DNA from: Scolanthus callimorphus | Taxonomy: Eukaryota; Cnidaria; Anthozoa; Actiniaria; Edwardsiidae | Length of the DNA stretch: 64,000 nt | Direction: 5' to 3' | NCBI GenBank assembly: GCA_033964015.1 | Contig: CM066918.1 | Span: forward strand, 31,100,595 to 31,164,594 | Part shown: piece by piece, positions 25,906-36,130 of the stretch | How positions within the stretch are numbered: the first letter of the stretch is position 1 | How the letters are laid out: every line of letters begins with the position of its first letter | Made by a program: the position numbers and the translations under genes | Notes under the pieces: model-generated | What the model saw: the letters and a program-made list of their open reading frames with translations, nothing else | The model's database searches: none | Told to the model about the DNA's origin: nothing

Positions 25906-26445
25906 TATTTAATGATCATTGTTTACCAAGAGTCCATATTACTAAGAGTAAGAGTCTTCATTATTCATGATCTCCCCATCAGTATCTATTTTTAGATACT
26001 GAGGGTTACAATGAGCACTGAGAAGGGTCCAAAACATATTTATGCCCAAGAACTCAACTACATTACTATTATTATAACTCTGGAGAGCATAGAGTACAAA
26101 AACAATAATTTATGGCGACCGTCGTCAACGCCGCCGATTGACTCGCGCCCGGATAATACGCCACAATGTTCGCCAAAGTTATTATAATACAAGGGGGAGG
26201 CGAGAGACTCAATCTCTTATACGCTGTATGGGGCGCAATGGATTGTGGGACGAAGCGCGCAAAGGTTTGTGAACAGGGTGAAAGGAGAAAGCTTTTCTCT
26301 CCCCATAAGCCATTGCGCGCCTGCCAAGTAAAAAACAAAATAACGGAAAAAAGAAGTAACGACTGGGTGAAAGTCCCCTCTTTCAAATTGTTGCACTTTT
26401 AATATTTCCTAACAAGCCTCCGGCCGGACGCCGCACACGTGATTG
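25906..26445. other. Intergenic, repeat-like, no gene seen
   Basis: About 26.1-26.4 kb has GCGCGC-rich stretches and an ACGACTGGGTGAAAG segment reminiscent of the MITE at 17439-17652. No convincing exon was found. Confidence 0.4.
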
Positions 26446-26979
26446 CTATTCATGAAATCTCTCCAATCTTTTGTACATTTTACACATGGGCAGATCTGTT
26501 ATCTTGAAAACAAAAAGACCTGACTGGAAACCTCTAAACGCCATTTCTCTGATAACCGATCTTTTGTTGTTGTTGTTTTTCGTTATATGCACTTTTAAAG
26601 TCCATCTCGTCTCACCCGTGCGAACGAAAACTGCTGTCCCTGGTCCATGACGAGTACCGATTAGCGCTCCAAGCCTTTTCTTCTCGTGGCCGGAAATGAG
26701 GCAAGGTTGAACCCACACGTACAGGGAGGACAAGCCCAACCACAATGAGCCAAAGAGAAATCCAATGCTATCCCAGAATGGAAGATCTGTCCCGTATGAA
26801 AAGTAGTCTGCTAACAGAATAGGCGCCGTTTTGTTGGCGAGAACTTTCGCCCTGAATTTCCCAGCTCGATTAGATCTTCTTGCAGTGCTTTTGACTACAG
26901 TGTATTCTTGACCGTGATCCAAATCGAAGGGTAATCTTCCCCCAAAACCCTGTGGTTTCGTGGATAATGAACTTGCCAT
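26446..26979 (-). CDS. Hypothetical intronless membrane protein, 177 aa
   Basis: The open frame starts MASSLSTKPQGFGG and contains one clear hydrophobic segment (about residues 68-90, WDSIGFLFGSLWLGLSSLYV). The N-terminal third is basic (KSTARRSNRAGKFRAK). I recognise no domain. The C-terminal part after an Asn run, which comes from a TTG-repeat, looks non-coding, so the true protein may be shorter or spliced. It is divergent from the ORF at 27290 with about 310 bp between starts. Confidence 0.4.
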   Translation of the reverse strand: MASSLSTKPQGFGGRLPFDLDHGQEYTVVKSTARRSNRAGKFRAKVLANKTAPILLADYFSYGTDLPFWDSIGFLFGSLWLGLSSLYVWVQPCLISGHEKKRLGALIGTRHGPGTAVFVRTGETRWTLKVHITKNNNNKRSVIREMAFRGFQSGLFVFKITDLPMCKMYKRLERFHE

Positions 26980-27289
26980 ACATCAGTCTTACACCTTTGC
27001 GCATTTTGCGCCTATCTGCGCTCGAAAGATCACTATAAACTAACACAAATAGCTGTTTTCTTTTTTCATGGTGAAAAATTAGGTTATTGCAAATGAATAT
27101 CTGCTTTTAAATTGAATTTTGCCACCCCTAAGATAATTAACAAAGTGCCAGAATCAGTTTTATTTTGGGACTCGACGCGATTACGTGAAATATTGATTAG
27201 CTTATGATGTGTCTCGCAGTTTGAGACATTCATAGTTCAACAAGGAAATTTCAAGCTGATGAACCCGCCGAATCGATAGCAATTGTGCC

Positions 27290-27748
27290 ATGCAGCGAAA
27301 AACTCTTTCAGGCTTCACAATGGCCTCAGAAGCAGACAAAGTGGGACCTTGTGTTGCGCTGAGTATAATATTTTTTATGGTGACTTTCACTCTTACAGTC
27401 CTGGTCTACCTCATGAATGTCAAAGACCTCGAAATGGCCGTGTTTGCGCTGTGGCCTGTGACTGGCATACTAATCATCTTTACCTTTTTCCTTTATCTTT
27501 TTCGAAGCTCGGACTACATTTGCTTCTTTGAGGGGTTTCATCTTAAAATTGGGCGAAAATCTGTCATGGAAAGGAAGAAACCGAACAAAAATGTGATACG
27601 AACAGTGCGGGATTTTGAGCGTGCCATTCGCCGGGAGTTGGAACGTAGAGATATAAATATTCCTGGGAAAAATGTGGGATCAATTTCGCTGGACGATTTT
27701 CCCGACTCCAGTTCCACTATGGATCTAGATCACAATATGTTGATTTAA
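27290..27748 (+). CDS. Hypothetical intronless two-helix membrane protein, 152 aa
   Basis: The frame starts MQRKTLSGF; a second Met (MASEADKVG, residue 11) is equally likely. Two strong membrane segments lie at about residues 23-43 (LSIIFFMVTFTLTVLVYLM) and 50-72 (AVFALWPVTGILIIFTFFLY). A basic cytoplasmic-type tail (RKSVMERKKPNKN, RRELERRD) and an acidic Ser/Asp end follow. No introns and no known domain. Length, composition and an uninterrupted frame support a real gene. Its helix-loop-helix-basic tail plan resembles the ORF at 31944-32213. Confidence 0.6.
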   Translation: MQRKTLSGFTMASEADKVGPCVALSIIFFMVTFTLTVLVYLMNVKDLEMAVFALWPVTGILIIFTFFLYLFRSSDYICFFEGFHLKIGRKSVMERKKPNKNVIRTVRDFERAIRRELERRDINIPGKNVGSISLDDFPDSSSTMDLDHNMLI

Positions 27749-29059
27749 AAAGTGTGGAGAAGTGAAGTTGGAAATTTATACCAACTCAGCAAGACTTGTG
27801 CTTCTGGATTAAACCTCTTCGTCTGCACTGAATAAGTAACTGGATGGTCAAGGTTTGTTGTGATTCGTGAACCAAAGGATCGAGAACACCATTGTCCGTC
27901 TCTTTCCTGATCTCCCACATTTCTAGAGAAGATTTAGCCATCGCGCCGCTTGGGAATTTGCAGAGGTATGACAGACAATGGGCTAATAAAACTCGCATAA
28001 GTCAACGACATTTAAGGAGGTGAAAAATTAAAGCAAGAACATAAGGTCACACAAGTCACAGTTTTGTCTGTGACAAGAAACATCAGGAACTCGAGACAGT
28101 GTATTGAGCTTGTAAATATAGTCACTTGAAACAGGTATCTTCCAGCACTTGCAGTTCGTTTAGCAAGACTATGGCTATGGCTGGATGCTCAGTAATTCTA
28201 GCACAAGGTTTTGAAAACTAAAACACATATGTACCTCAAGATGGCAGCAATCTTGGGTTCGTGTAAATAAATAACATAAAACGAAACTAAAAGCAAACAT
28301 TGAGTGCTAGTTGCCTCCTGCGGCGCGTGATTTTATACAACATTCCATTCTCGTGGGGAGGCTCTGGTGACATCCATTTGAGGACCTTTGCTGATTGGCT
28401 CATTTTGAACGTTGGAGCATGCGCTGAAAGATCTTTCTCTCAACGGCTCTGTATCAAATCTCGCGCATCCGTCAGTGGCTGTCACCAGAGCCTCCCCCGT
28501 GAGGAGACGAGCCGGGGAGCTCTGGGTAAGAAAATGACAACGGTTTCGTGTCTCTCCCAACCTGACGCATGCTCTGTTCCGTGCTCTTTGTATTTGAGTA
28601 AGGGTAAGCAACTTTATTAACGTCTCAAATCTTCTAGCCGTGCACGAGTGCACTACTAATTGGGGAGACGGTGCACTACTTACCCCCCTTTCTCTATCAA
28701 AGCTCCAGGTGAAAGGAATTGAGGAATTCAAAGCTATAAGCAAGCTACTCGGAACAGAGAAAAGTAGATACGGTTGGTCCGTCGCGTGCACAAACACACT
28801 GCGCCACCTAGCCGTACACCGAGTCATACATTGTAAGTAAACAGGCGTCTGATCTGAAACATTCCGCGTATATTGATGACGTACGAGTTCTGCTGAATTT
28901 TAGTGCAAATTAAAAATCCAATGGCAGCCTAAATACCCGGAAGTTACGTTTTCATGAAGAAATATTCACAAATGATGAACAAATGTTGACTTGATTTAGC
29001 CCCAGCAGTCCATTTGTTAAAAATGTTTTCAGGATCATTTCAGGAACATTTCTGTTATA

Positions 29060-30337
29060 AGACCCCGTCCACACGATTAACGCAACTTTTTCTTTGCGTA
29101 TTCAAAAAAAAAAGTCGCGTCCACACGTAGCGCGTTTGCGAATCGTTTCTGTCCGTCCACACGAATACGTTAGGGAAGTGGTCAAAACATCTGTACTCGA
29201 ATGGGACCCGATGGGGTGGTGTATACCGCAACCAACCTTCTTTTAGGAAAAAATGGCCATTTTTAACTGCGAATATCTCGTAAAATAATAAATTGATACA
29301 AAAGATAGGCTCAGCACCGTCTTCTTTATAGCGAGAGCAACACATCCATGCAATAAAATCCAACATCCCTTACTTGAGCATGGAGAAAATGGGCACTGAA
29401 AAAACGGGTGGGTAGGTACAACCCGGGACCTACCACCTCTTGCGATAAAATCGGGTTCCGTTCGAGTACAAATGTTTTGACCGCTTCCCTTAAGCCGTAT
29501 TGCGCATGTGCATCTGACGTCGTCGTTTTCGGAATGTTCGCATTCTCGTACCCAGAGCTCCCCGGCTCGTCTGCTCGCAGGGGAGGCTCCAGGGACATCC
29601 ATTTGAGGGCTGCTGATCATGGACGCTGATTGCTACATTCTCGAACCCAGAGCCACGGCTCGTCTCCTCACGGGGGAGGCTCAACCTCGTACCCAGAGCC
29701 CGTCATCTTTTGGCCAGCGGCAAGATTCAGGGCCCTGGAATCCGATTTGTGAGCATGCGTGGTAGGTCAAAAACGTAACGAACTTTCATACAACAATCAA
29801 ACCGGAAACCCAGAATCTGGGTTTTAAAAAAATCGATTCCCCCAGAGCCCTGAATCTTTGCCGCTGGCCAAAAGATGACGGGCTCTGGGTACGAGATTGG
29901 GGGGAGGCTCTGGTGACAGCCATTGACGCATGCGCAAAATTTCTTCTTCTTCTCTTCTTCCAAATAAGCCCACCTCCTTTGGTACAGAGCCGTTGAGAGA
30001 AACAACTTTCTGCGAATGCCCCAACGTTCAAACTCAGCCAATCAGTGACGGCCCTCAAATGGGTGTCCCCAGAGCCTCCCCTGCGAGCAGACGAGCCGGG
30101 GAGCTCTGGGTACGAGAATGCTCTGGTGACAGCCACTGACGCATGCGCGCTCACCTGTGAGGTGACGAGCCGAGGGAGCTCTGGGTACGAGAATGGTTTT
30201 CAGGTATCAACACGGATACGCTACGGTATCGTTTAAAAAAACCCACTCTTGATAGCGTTTTCAAAAGGTTGCGTTTTCTGTCATCGTTTTCATCGTACGT
30301 GTGGGCGATAGCCGTATCCCGTGTGGACGGGCACTAA
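29060..30337. mobile_element. Composite MITE: CCCGTCCACACG outer ends with nested CTCTGGGTACGAG elements
   Basis: Outer ends AGACCCCGTCCACACG and CGTGTGGACGGG are inverted. The same outer ends bound 42427-42986. Inside, CTCGTACCCAGAG/CTCTGGGTACGAG ends recur in both orientations (29548, 29690, 29895, 30105, 30180). A pair of inverted ~50 bp arms around GGCCAGCGGCAAGATTCAGG (29712) and its inverse (29855) flank the middle. Confidence 0.7.
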
Positions 30338-30390
30338 GGGACCGGTCGTTAGTTATCGCCTACTCATATAAACAATATTTAAGCAATAAA

Positions 30391-30557
30391 AGTACTTTAC
30401 GCGTGCTCTCTGCTTTCTTACAAACACGAGGGGGATGTTGGGAGAACTGATCAAAACTTGAAAGACACGAGCCAAAGGCGAGTGTCTTTCAAGTTTTATC
30501 AGTTCGACCAACATTCCCCGAGTGTTTGTAAGAAACCAGAGAGCACGCAGAAAGTAT
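30391..30557. repeat. Long imperfect palindrome
   Basis: Arms AGTACTTTACGCGTGCTCTC and its near inverse, and CTTACAAACACGAG with TGTTTGTAAG, fold through a centre at about 30474 (GACACGAGCCAAAGGCGAGTGTC). It is probably a foldback transposon. Confidence 0.8.
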
Positions 30558-31943
30558 TTGCTGCGAGGCCGCAGGCCGAGCAGCGACACTAATCTTTACC
30601 CATTTTGCCATGCGCGTTTTCTTTACCCATTTTGCCATACCCGTTTTTCCCCCTATGCGCGTTTTCCCTCTGTGATCTGCGCGGGATTTTTCTATCCGTG
30701 ACCTCCTGTTTCAGCTTGGCGTCTGTTTTCACGGTTTTGCGGTTAGCACAAAAAAACGTAGGATCCCCAAAAGCGACGCGTGAAACGCGGAAATCGAAGA
30801 GGTCAAAGAGCCGGGTAGGGCTCGTTTGCGATCCCTCGCACTGTTAAATTCTCCATCATATGATATTTTCACGCTATATCAAATACTTCAAATCAGATGA
30901 TTGATTGTTTTGATTTCAGACATGTTGCAAGCGTTAAATAAATATCCTCGCAGCACTCCGCTTTCTTTCAGAAACTTCTAGTTTTATTGCTTTTAGAAAA
31001 TAACATACACACGCGCGACAGCGTTGCGTGACAATCGTGTTTCTCAGGTCTCTTACAAACACGCTTTTTAACCAATCAGAATGCGCACATTCGCAATACA
31101 ACATAGCTGTTATTTTCTAAAATCTCATATAGTCTTTGGCAACTCGCGCAACGAAGACACTCTACCTTCGCACCGTTCACAAGAACAAGTGTATCTTGGC
31201 GAGGAAAAACAAACTCTACCAAAAATGCTCTGCAGTGATAGGCCTGGCGGGCAGTCACTATGTTCGAAAGAAGAGTAAGCGTGAGTTCAACGTTACAGGC
31301 ATAAAAATTCGTCATTTGGGCCGCGCTTCACGCAAATGAATAATAATAATTTCGTCATTTCGGCGCGCATGAATAATAAAATCTACAGGATTTGTTTACT
31401 ATACACACAAAAAAATTGAATGTTCATCTACACTACACTTTTTTCTACGTTTATCAAAATTCGGGCTAATTCGATATCTAATCTAAAGTGGTGATCATGA
31501 CTTAGATAGAGTAATCAGATAATGGAAACGTAATATCAGGCACGTATTCTAACATAATAATGAGCGGTCCCTAAATTCCAAAACAGTTCTTTTTCTTCGG
31601 CGAGTATAAATCGAAGTGCATAAATTTGTCTCCTCGGCAGTTGCCGGGTTTGTGTGCATTTTATTGGAATTGGATTAATCTAGAAGGAATATAGAGATGC
31701 TAATAAATATCTAAGTTACGGTTCAAAGCATAGGTGAATATCAGACACGACAGGGATAATAAGAAAATATGCAAAATATGTTCTAACTAAATTACAACAG
31801 AAAGGAAACAAAAAATGAACTCGCTGAGATGAGCTTCTTTTCTCAAAACCAAGGATTTCTGCAGAAAAAATTTATCCAGAAAATCGAAACAGCTGCATTT
31901 GGACGACGACCAACTCGGACCATTTCGTGGCAACATTTTCAAA

Positions 31944-32213
31944 ATGACTTGCACAAACTCGATAGTGGCTACTGTCGTATTTCCACTAGCTTTTCTGGCC
32001 GGTTCGATCTTGCTGTTTGTCTCTTATTCAAAAGACTACCTATCCTTGAGGATTTGTGGAGCAATTCTGCTAGGAACTGGAGTGATTGGGAGCTTCGTAG
32101 TTTTGTACCTACAGAGAAGAGCCGTCAAAACAAGAAAAGAAAACTACTTTGAAGATCCAAATAATAACGTTAAATTGGAGAAATATGCAGTGATGGATTA
32201 CAGTTTGTCATGA
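31944..32213 (+). CDS. Hypothetical intronless two-helix membrane protein, 89 aa (or 104 aa from 31899)
   Basis: From MTCTNSIVATVV the protein has two membrane segments (about residues 5-24, VATVVFPLAFLAGSILLFVS, and 32-53, RICGAILLGTGVIGSFVVLY). A basic stretch (QRRAVKTRKEN) and a polar tail ending in YSLS follow. An upstream in-frame Met at 31899 would add a short hydrophilic N-terminus. No domain is recognised and there is no intron. The architecture matches the ORF at 27290. Confidence 0.5.
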   Translation: MTCTNSIVATVVFPLAFLAGSILLFVSYSKDYLSLRICGAILLGTGVIGSFVVLYLQRRAVKTRKENYFEDPNNNVKLEKYAVMDYSLS

Positions 32214-32309
32214 ACGAGACAGGTTTGCAAGCAAACACTTTACCGCCATGAATTTACGTATTTGCAACAAATCAACAGCCATCAACAGTAGACTGAGAAT
32301 ATTTTAAGC

Positions 32310-32453
32310 AATTATTGGATGAGGTTTTTGTGATCTCCAGAATAAACAATGTCGAGACAAGTGGAATCAGGCGAGGCCGTAAGGCCGAGCCTGATTCGCA
32401 CTTGGCGAGACGTTGTTTATTCTGGAAATCACAAAAACCGAATTCAATAATTG
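32310..32453. repeat. Long imperfect palindrome
   Basis: GGTTTTTGTGATCTCCAGAA and its near inverse, plus AATCAGGCGAGGCC/GGCCGAGCCTGATT at the centre, make a 144 bp foldback. Confidence 0.8.
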
Positions 32454-32907
32454 TTTTATTATACATTGATTCAGTAAAAATACTTTTTTTTCTGTCAAGC
32501 AATTTCTTTTACACAAGCGCCTTGTTAAATAGGGGAAACATTCAAAGGCTGTAGTCCCATGATACATTGCGCGCGTAGGATCAAGAATCAGCTAGCTGAT
32601 TCTTCAAGAATCAGCATGCTGATTCTTGGAGACCCTCAAAGTGCGTGATTCCCAAAGTAAAGCGTGCGCTTTTAGCCAATCAGAATCGAGATAGTGAGTA
32701 CAATGTATAATAATCAATATAATCCTCTTGCTGCCAGTAACGAAATAAATCCACTTGCAAAACTTTTCAGTATTTAGAATAAATGTTTTCCAACGTAACA
32801 GCGTGCAGTTGGAAAGCGTTTTCATTACGGTTCTACAATTCCATCTAAGCTTTGCTCTCATTTATGTGTTAATCTTTTGTTTATAAATAGTTTTTTTACG
32901 AAGACAA

Positions 32908-33186
32908 TGGCCGTTTTCACACTAGAAGACGAGCAAATCGTCTGACGATTTGTTCGTATTTGTACGTCTAGTGTGAATTGAGGTCGGACTTTAGTCGATT
33001 TGTTCGTCTATACGAACAAGTTGTCTATGAAAAATCGTCTTCCTAGACGGCAAAACAGACGAACAAATTCAGACGAATTGTTCGTCTGAAAATTTGTTCA
33101 TCCCGTTTTCACATCAGACGATTTGTTCGTCTACAGACGATTTGTCCGTCCAGACGATTTGTTCGTCTCTAGTGTGAAAACGGCCA
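32908..33186. mobile_element. MITE with GGCCGTTTTCACACTAG ends (copy 1)
   Basis: TGGCCGTTTTCACACTAGA and its inverse TCTAGTGTGAAAACGGCCA are terminal. The interior is a series of GACGAACAAATCGTC-type palindromic units in both directions. Confidence 0.85.
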
Positions 33187-33794
33187 ATACGTCGTTACGT
33201 AAGGGTTTCACGATCAGCTTTGACAATAGAGCAATTCATTTGCTAGATAAATATAGTGTTTTGAAGTTTTTTCAATATCTCGCCTTTTGGACCCAAGTTG
33301 GTGACCAAAATTGAAGTTTAGTTTTCATACTAGTTTAAAGCTTTAATCCTCGAAGCTTCATGCACTGCATTTGATCGAGGGAGTACGTTCCCTGGATTTT
33401 GTCCCACGGGTTTTATCCAGGGTTTTCGTATCAGGCAGTGTATCATAAAATTGTATTTTTCTAGGCTAATGCAGAGTAATCGTTTCTTCTTGTAACTGCA
33501 CTTTAATCACTTATAGCGGAGCTCCTGCGCGGGCCAAAGGCCCGCGCAAGCGGAGCACCATACCTAAGGGAAAAACGTATAGTATACTATCGAGTTGATT
33601 TTTGAACGTCACGGGCATTATGGATCATTTTGATGACGTCATTGATGACGTAAGGGCACGTGACTTTGGTGTAGAGTTCCTCTTATGGTCTTTGAAACTT
33701 TGTCCAAGTTTGGCTTCTATAGAAGCTACCCTTCGGGAGATATGATTTTTTCTTTATTTTTGTGGTATTAAACCTATAGCGTACGCCGTCTGTC

Positions 33795-33940
33795 ACACCG
33801 GCTATGCCATGCTGATGAGTCCTAACAAGGACGAAACAGCTGTACATGGTTGCCGAACTGCACGGGTAATAGACTGTGCTAGCGTCCCGTCTAGGCCAGA
33901 CTTATGCCGATGTGTGTATAGTTAGTGTTCATTCTCACTT
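33795..33940 (+). repeat. ~145 bp hammerhead-bearing repeat, copy 1
   Basis: The ribozyme is followed by about 85 bases ending TTCATTCTCACTT that are shared with 50904-51047 and 57798-57910. GCCGTC stands on both sides (33785 and 33941), compatible with a target duplication but ambiguous inside a CCGT microsatellite. Confidence 0.8.
33799..33855 (+). ncRNA. Type I hammerhead ribozyme, copy 1
   Basis: The core CTGATGA (33812-33818) is followed by stem II GTCC-TAACAA-GGAC and GAA (33833-33835). Stem III is the self-complementary octamer ACAGCTGT (33836-33843). The cleavage triplet is GTA with predicted scission before CATGG. Stem I pairs CCATG with CATGG and CGGC with GCCG across an internal loop. 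All invariant core positions are present. The loopless stem III implies cleavage as a dimer, as known for retrozyme and Penelope-associated hammerheads. Confidence 0.85.
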
Positions 33941-34094
33941 GCCGTCCGTCCGTCCGTCCGTCGTCCGTCCGTCCGTGTACACATGGGAACCCTGTGGTAT
34001 GCAAAGAAAAAATTATATCTCCTCAAGGGAACATGCTAAGACAACCATACTTGGGATATTTTGTCTATGCCACAAGGGGGTGCTGTAACACGGA

Positions 34095-34440
34095 CACGTG
34101 ATGTGACGTCATCGATGACGTCATCTATGCTTGACAAATCAATATCTCGTGAAGGGAAGACTCTAAAACAACCAAACTTGGTAGTGTAGTCTAGGCCACC
34201 AGATGGACCGAAATGAGGTGGTCACGTGATATGACGTCATCGATGACGTCATCTATGCTTGAAAAATCAATATCTCGTGAAGGGAAGACTCTAAAACAAC
34301 CAAACTTTGGTGGTAGTGTAGTCTAGGTCACTAGATGAGCGAAATGAAGTGGTCACGTGATATGACGTCATCGATGACGTCATCTATGCTTGAAAAATTT
34401 ATATCTCATGAAGGGAAGACTCTAAAGCAATCATGTAAAC
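34095..34440 (+). repeat. ~127 bp tandem units with 20 bp CRE palindrome, three copies
   Basis: Each unit contains CACGTGAT, the perfect palindrome TGACGTCATCGATGACGTCA (two full CRE octamers) and then ATATCTCGTGAAGGGAAGAC. The palindromes start near 34103, 34232 and 34363. Confidence 0.85.
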
Positions 34441-34990
34441 CATGTACACATGGTAATTCCTTTCACTCACACAGAACATTTTATAACCAGGAGCTCCGCT
34501 TTTAGCCAGTGGCTAAATCTATATATTAATTCTTTGTTGAAAGTTTTGCGTCGGTACCTTTTCACGGTACAAGGTGGTTTAGTTTATACTAACACTCCGT
34601 TTAACGGAATATATTGTATTATTATTATTGTATTTTTAGTTCGACCTGAGTGTCGTGTAAGTTAGTAGATTATATAATTGATTTGTAAAAAACTAAGCAC
34701 TTGCACTTGCACTCTTCAGGTGAATAAAATACGCTGGTTCACGTCCATAAGGTCCCAGCACGAGTCACACTCAATGCGCTTTGTGTTGATCCTTGCGCTT
34801 TAGCGCGCGGCGAAGGGTAGGAATAAAAGTTTGTTTGATGAGTGGAGGCCGATTGTAGGACTCGTGAAAATTCTCTTTTCTAGGGTATATGAAAAGTTAT
34901 TTTACTTTCTGGTCATCCAGTCATATCGAGAACGTAATATTCAGTTGTCATCAGTAATCTAGCTGTATGTTTTTATTTTACCAATATCAA

Positions 34991-35233
34991 GGGCCGTTTT
35001 CACACTAGAAGACGAACAAATCGTCTGGACGGACAAATCGTCTGACGATTTGTTCGTCTTTTGTTCGTCTAGTGTGAATTTAGGTCGGACTTTAGTCGCT
35101 TTGTTCGTCTACACGAAAAATCGTCTTCCTAGACAGCCAAACAGACGAACACATTTAGACGACTTGTTCGTCTAAAAATTTGTTCGTCCCGTTTATCAGA
35201 CGATTTGTTCGTCTCTAAAGTGGAAACGGCGGC
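34991..35233. mobile_element. MITE with GGCCGTTTTCACACTAG ends (copy 2)
   Basis: It is a diverged second copy of the element at 32908-33186. The octamer CCAATATC occurs just outside both ends (34981 and 35233), a possible 8 bp target duplication. Confidence 0.8.
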
Positions 35234-35682
35234 CAATATCGACTGCACGAGCATTGTGACACAGTATACAAAACGGCCGATACTCATGACTATGCAAAAT
35301 AATTACAAATATCTGATTTGAGAATCGAAGTACAAGAAGGTGACTTGAATATAGACAGATTAGATAGAGTACTTTATTTATCGAGGGATTCACTAAATTT
35401 GGATCCTTTAACATTCCAGCATGCGGAAGCTGCCCGCGTGTCACGGCAAAATTTTGCCCTCGAAACTAACCATTTTGACGCGCTTTTTCTGTCCGTTTAA
35501 CCGATATCATTTCCGTCGCCGAATAGAAGAAAAATAGGAAAGAAAGAAAGAAATGCAACAACGAAAAACGTGACACTTCTACTGTGGCTTGACATCTATT
35601 AAGTAGATTCTTCCACAAGCTGGATCCAAATTTGCATGAAAGATACAGCCTCTGTAAACTATGGTCAACAGAAAGCAAACCA

Positions 35683-35900
35683 AGTATCAAAATTGATAGC
35701 CTGAAAGTATAAAATACTCCCAAACACCCAAGTATCGAAATTGATAGCCTGAAAATATCAAAGACACTCCCAAAGACCCAATAACTACAAGTAGCGAAAT
35801 TGATAGCCTGAAAGTATCAAAGACACTCCCAAACACCCTCCTAAACACCCAAGATCGAAATAAATACTCTGAAAGCATCAAAGACTCCCAAACACGCGGT
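35683..35900. repeat. Degenerate ~50-60 bp tandem repeat, about four units
   Basis: AAGTATCGAAATTGATAGCC, CTGAAAGTATCAAAGACAC and TCCCAAACACCC recur with small changes from 35683, 35731, 35788 and 35849. No gene is seen between 34529 and 36130. Confidence 0.75.
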
Positions 35901-36130
35901 GAATAAATAGAAAGTGCGCGTAGCAAAGTCGCTCACCAAATACGGGACTGCAAGAACTTCCTTGATACGAAAAATAATGTCATTTTTCTTGAGGAGTGCA
36001 AATAAAAGGTAATTGTTATCTTAATGTCAATTATTTAATGTAAAACTTACGAATGAATCTTTTAAAAACTTTCGAATATCAATAATAAAACCGTTTCTCT
36101 ATTTTTGCGTACGCTGTAGAAATGTTTCGA

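Larger units (their letters stand above)
28300..31898. other. Repeat-dense intergenic region
   Basis: This holds no supported gene. It consists of an outer MITE with nested CTCTGGGTACGAG elements (29060-30337), related sequence at 28340-28530, a long palindrome (30391-30557), and AT-rich unique DNA (31.0-31.8 kb). Open frames on both strands over the repeats overlap each other and are not taken as genes. Confidence 0.6.
33512..34528 (+). mobile_element. Helentron/DINE-1-like non-autonomous element, copy 1
   Basis: It begins TATAGCGGAGCTCCTG. Near the end is the inverse CAGGAGCTCCGCT, then a terminal hairpin TTTAGCCA-G-TGGCTAAA and TCTATATATTA. Inside are a CCGT microsatellite (33943-33976) and three ~127 bp tandem units. 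Short subterminal inverted repeats, an internal microsatellite plus tandem repeats and a 3' stem-loop are the layout of Helentron-associated elements. A full second copy lies at 51683-52929. A hammerhead-bearing repeat is inserted in its microsatellite. No Rep/helicase is present. Confidence 0.65.

Noticed and set aside
28333..28827. 164-codon minus-strand ORF
   Set aside because: It runs across CTCTGGGTACGAG repeat sequence and overlaps open frames on the other strand; no motif.
31136..31339. 67-codon basic ORF (MATRATKTLY...) as a possible ribosomal-like protein
   Set aside because: It is short, overlaps another frame, and shows no family motif or splice context.
33841..33845. Cleavage immediately before CACCGGC (33796) as the hammerhead site
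   Set aside because: The upstream bases differ between copies and do not pair; the GTA/C site at 33842-33845 completes stems I and III properly.
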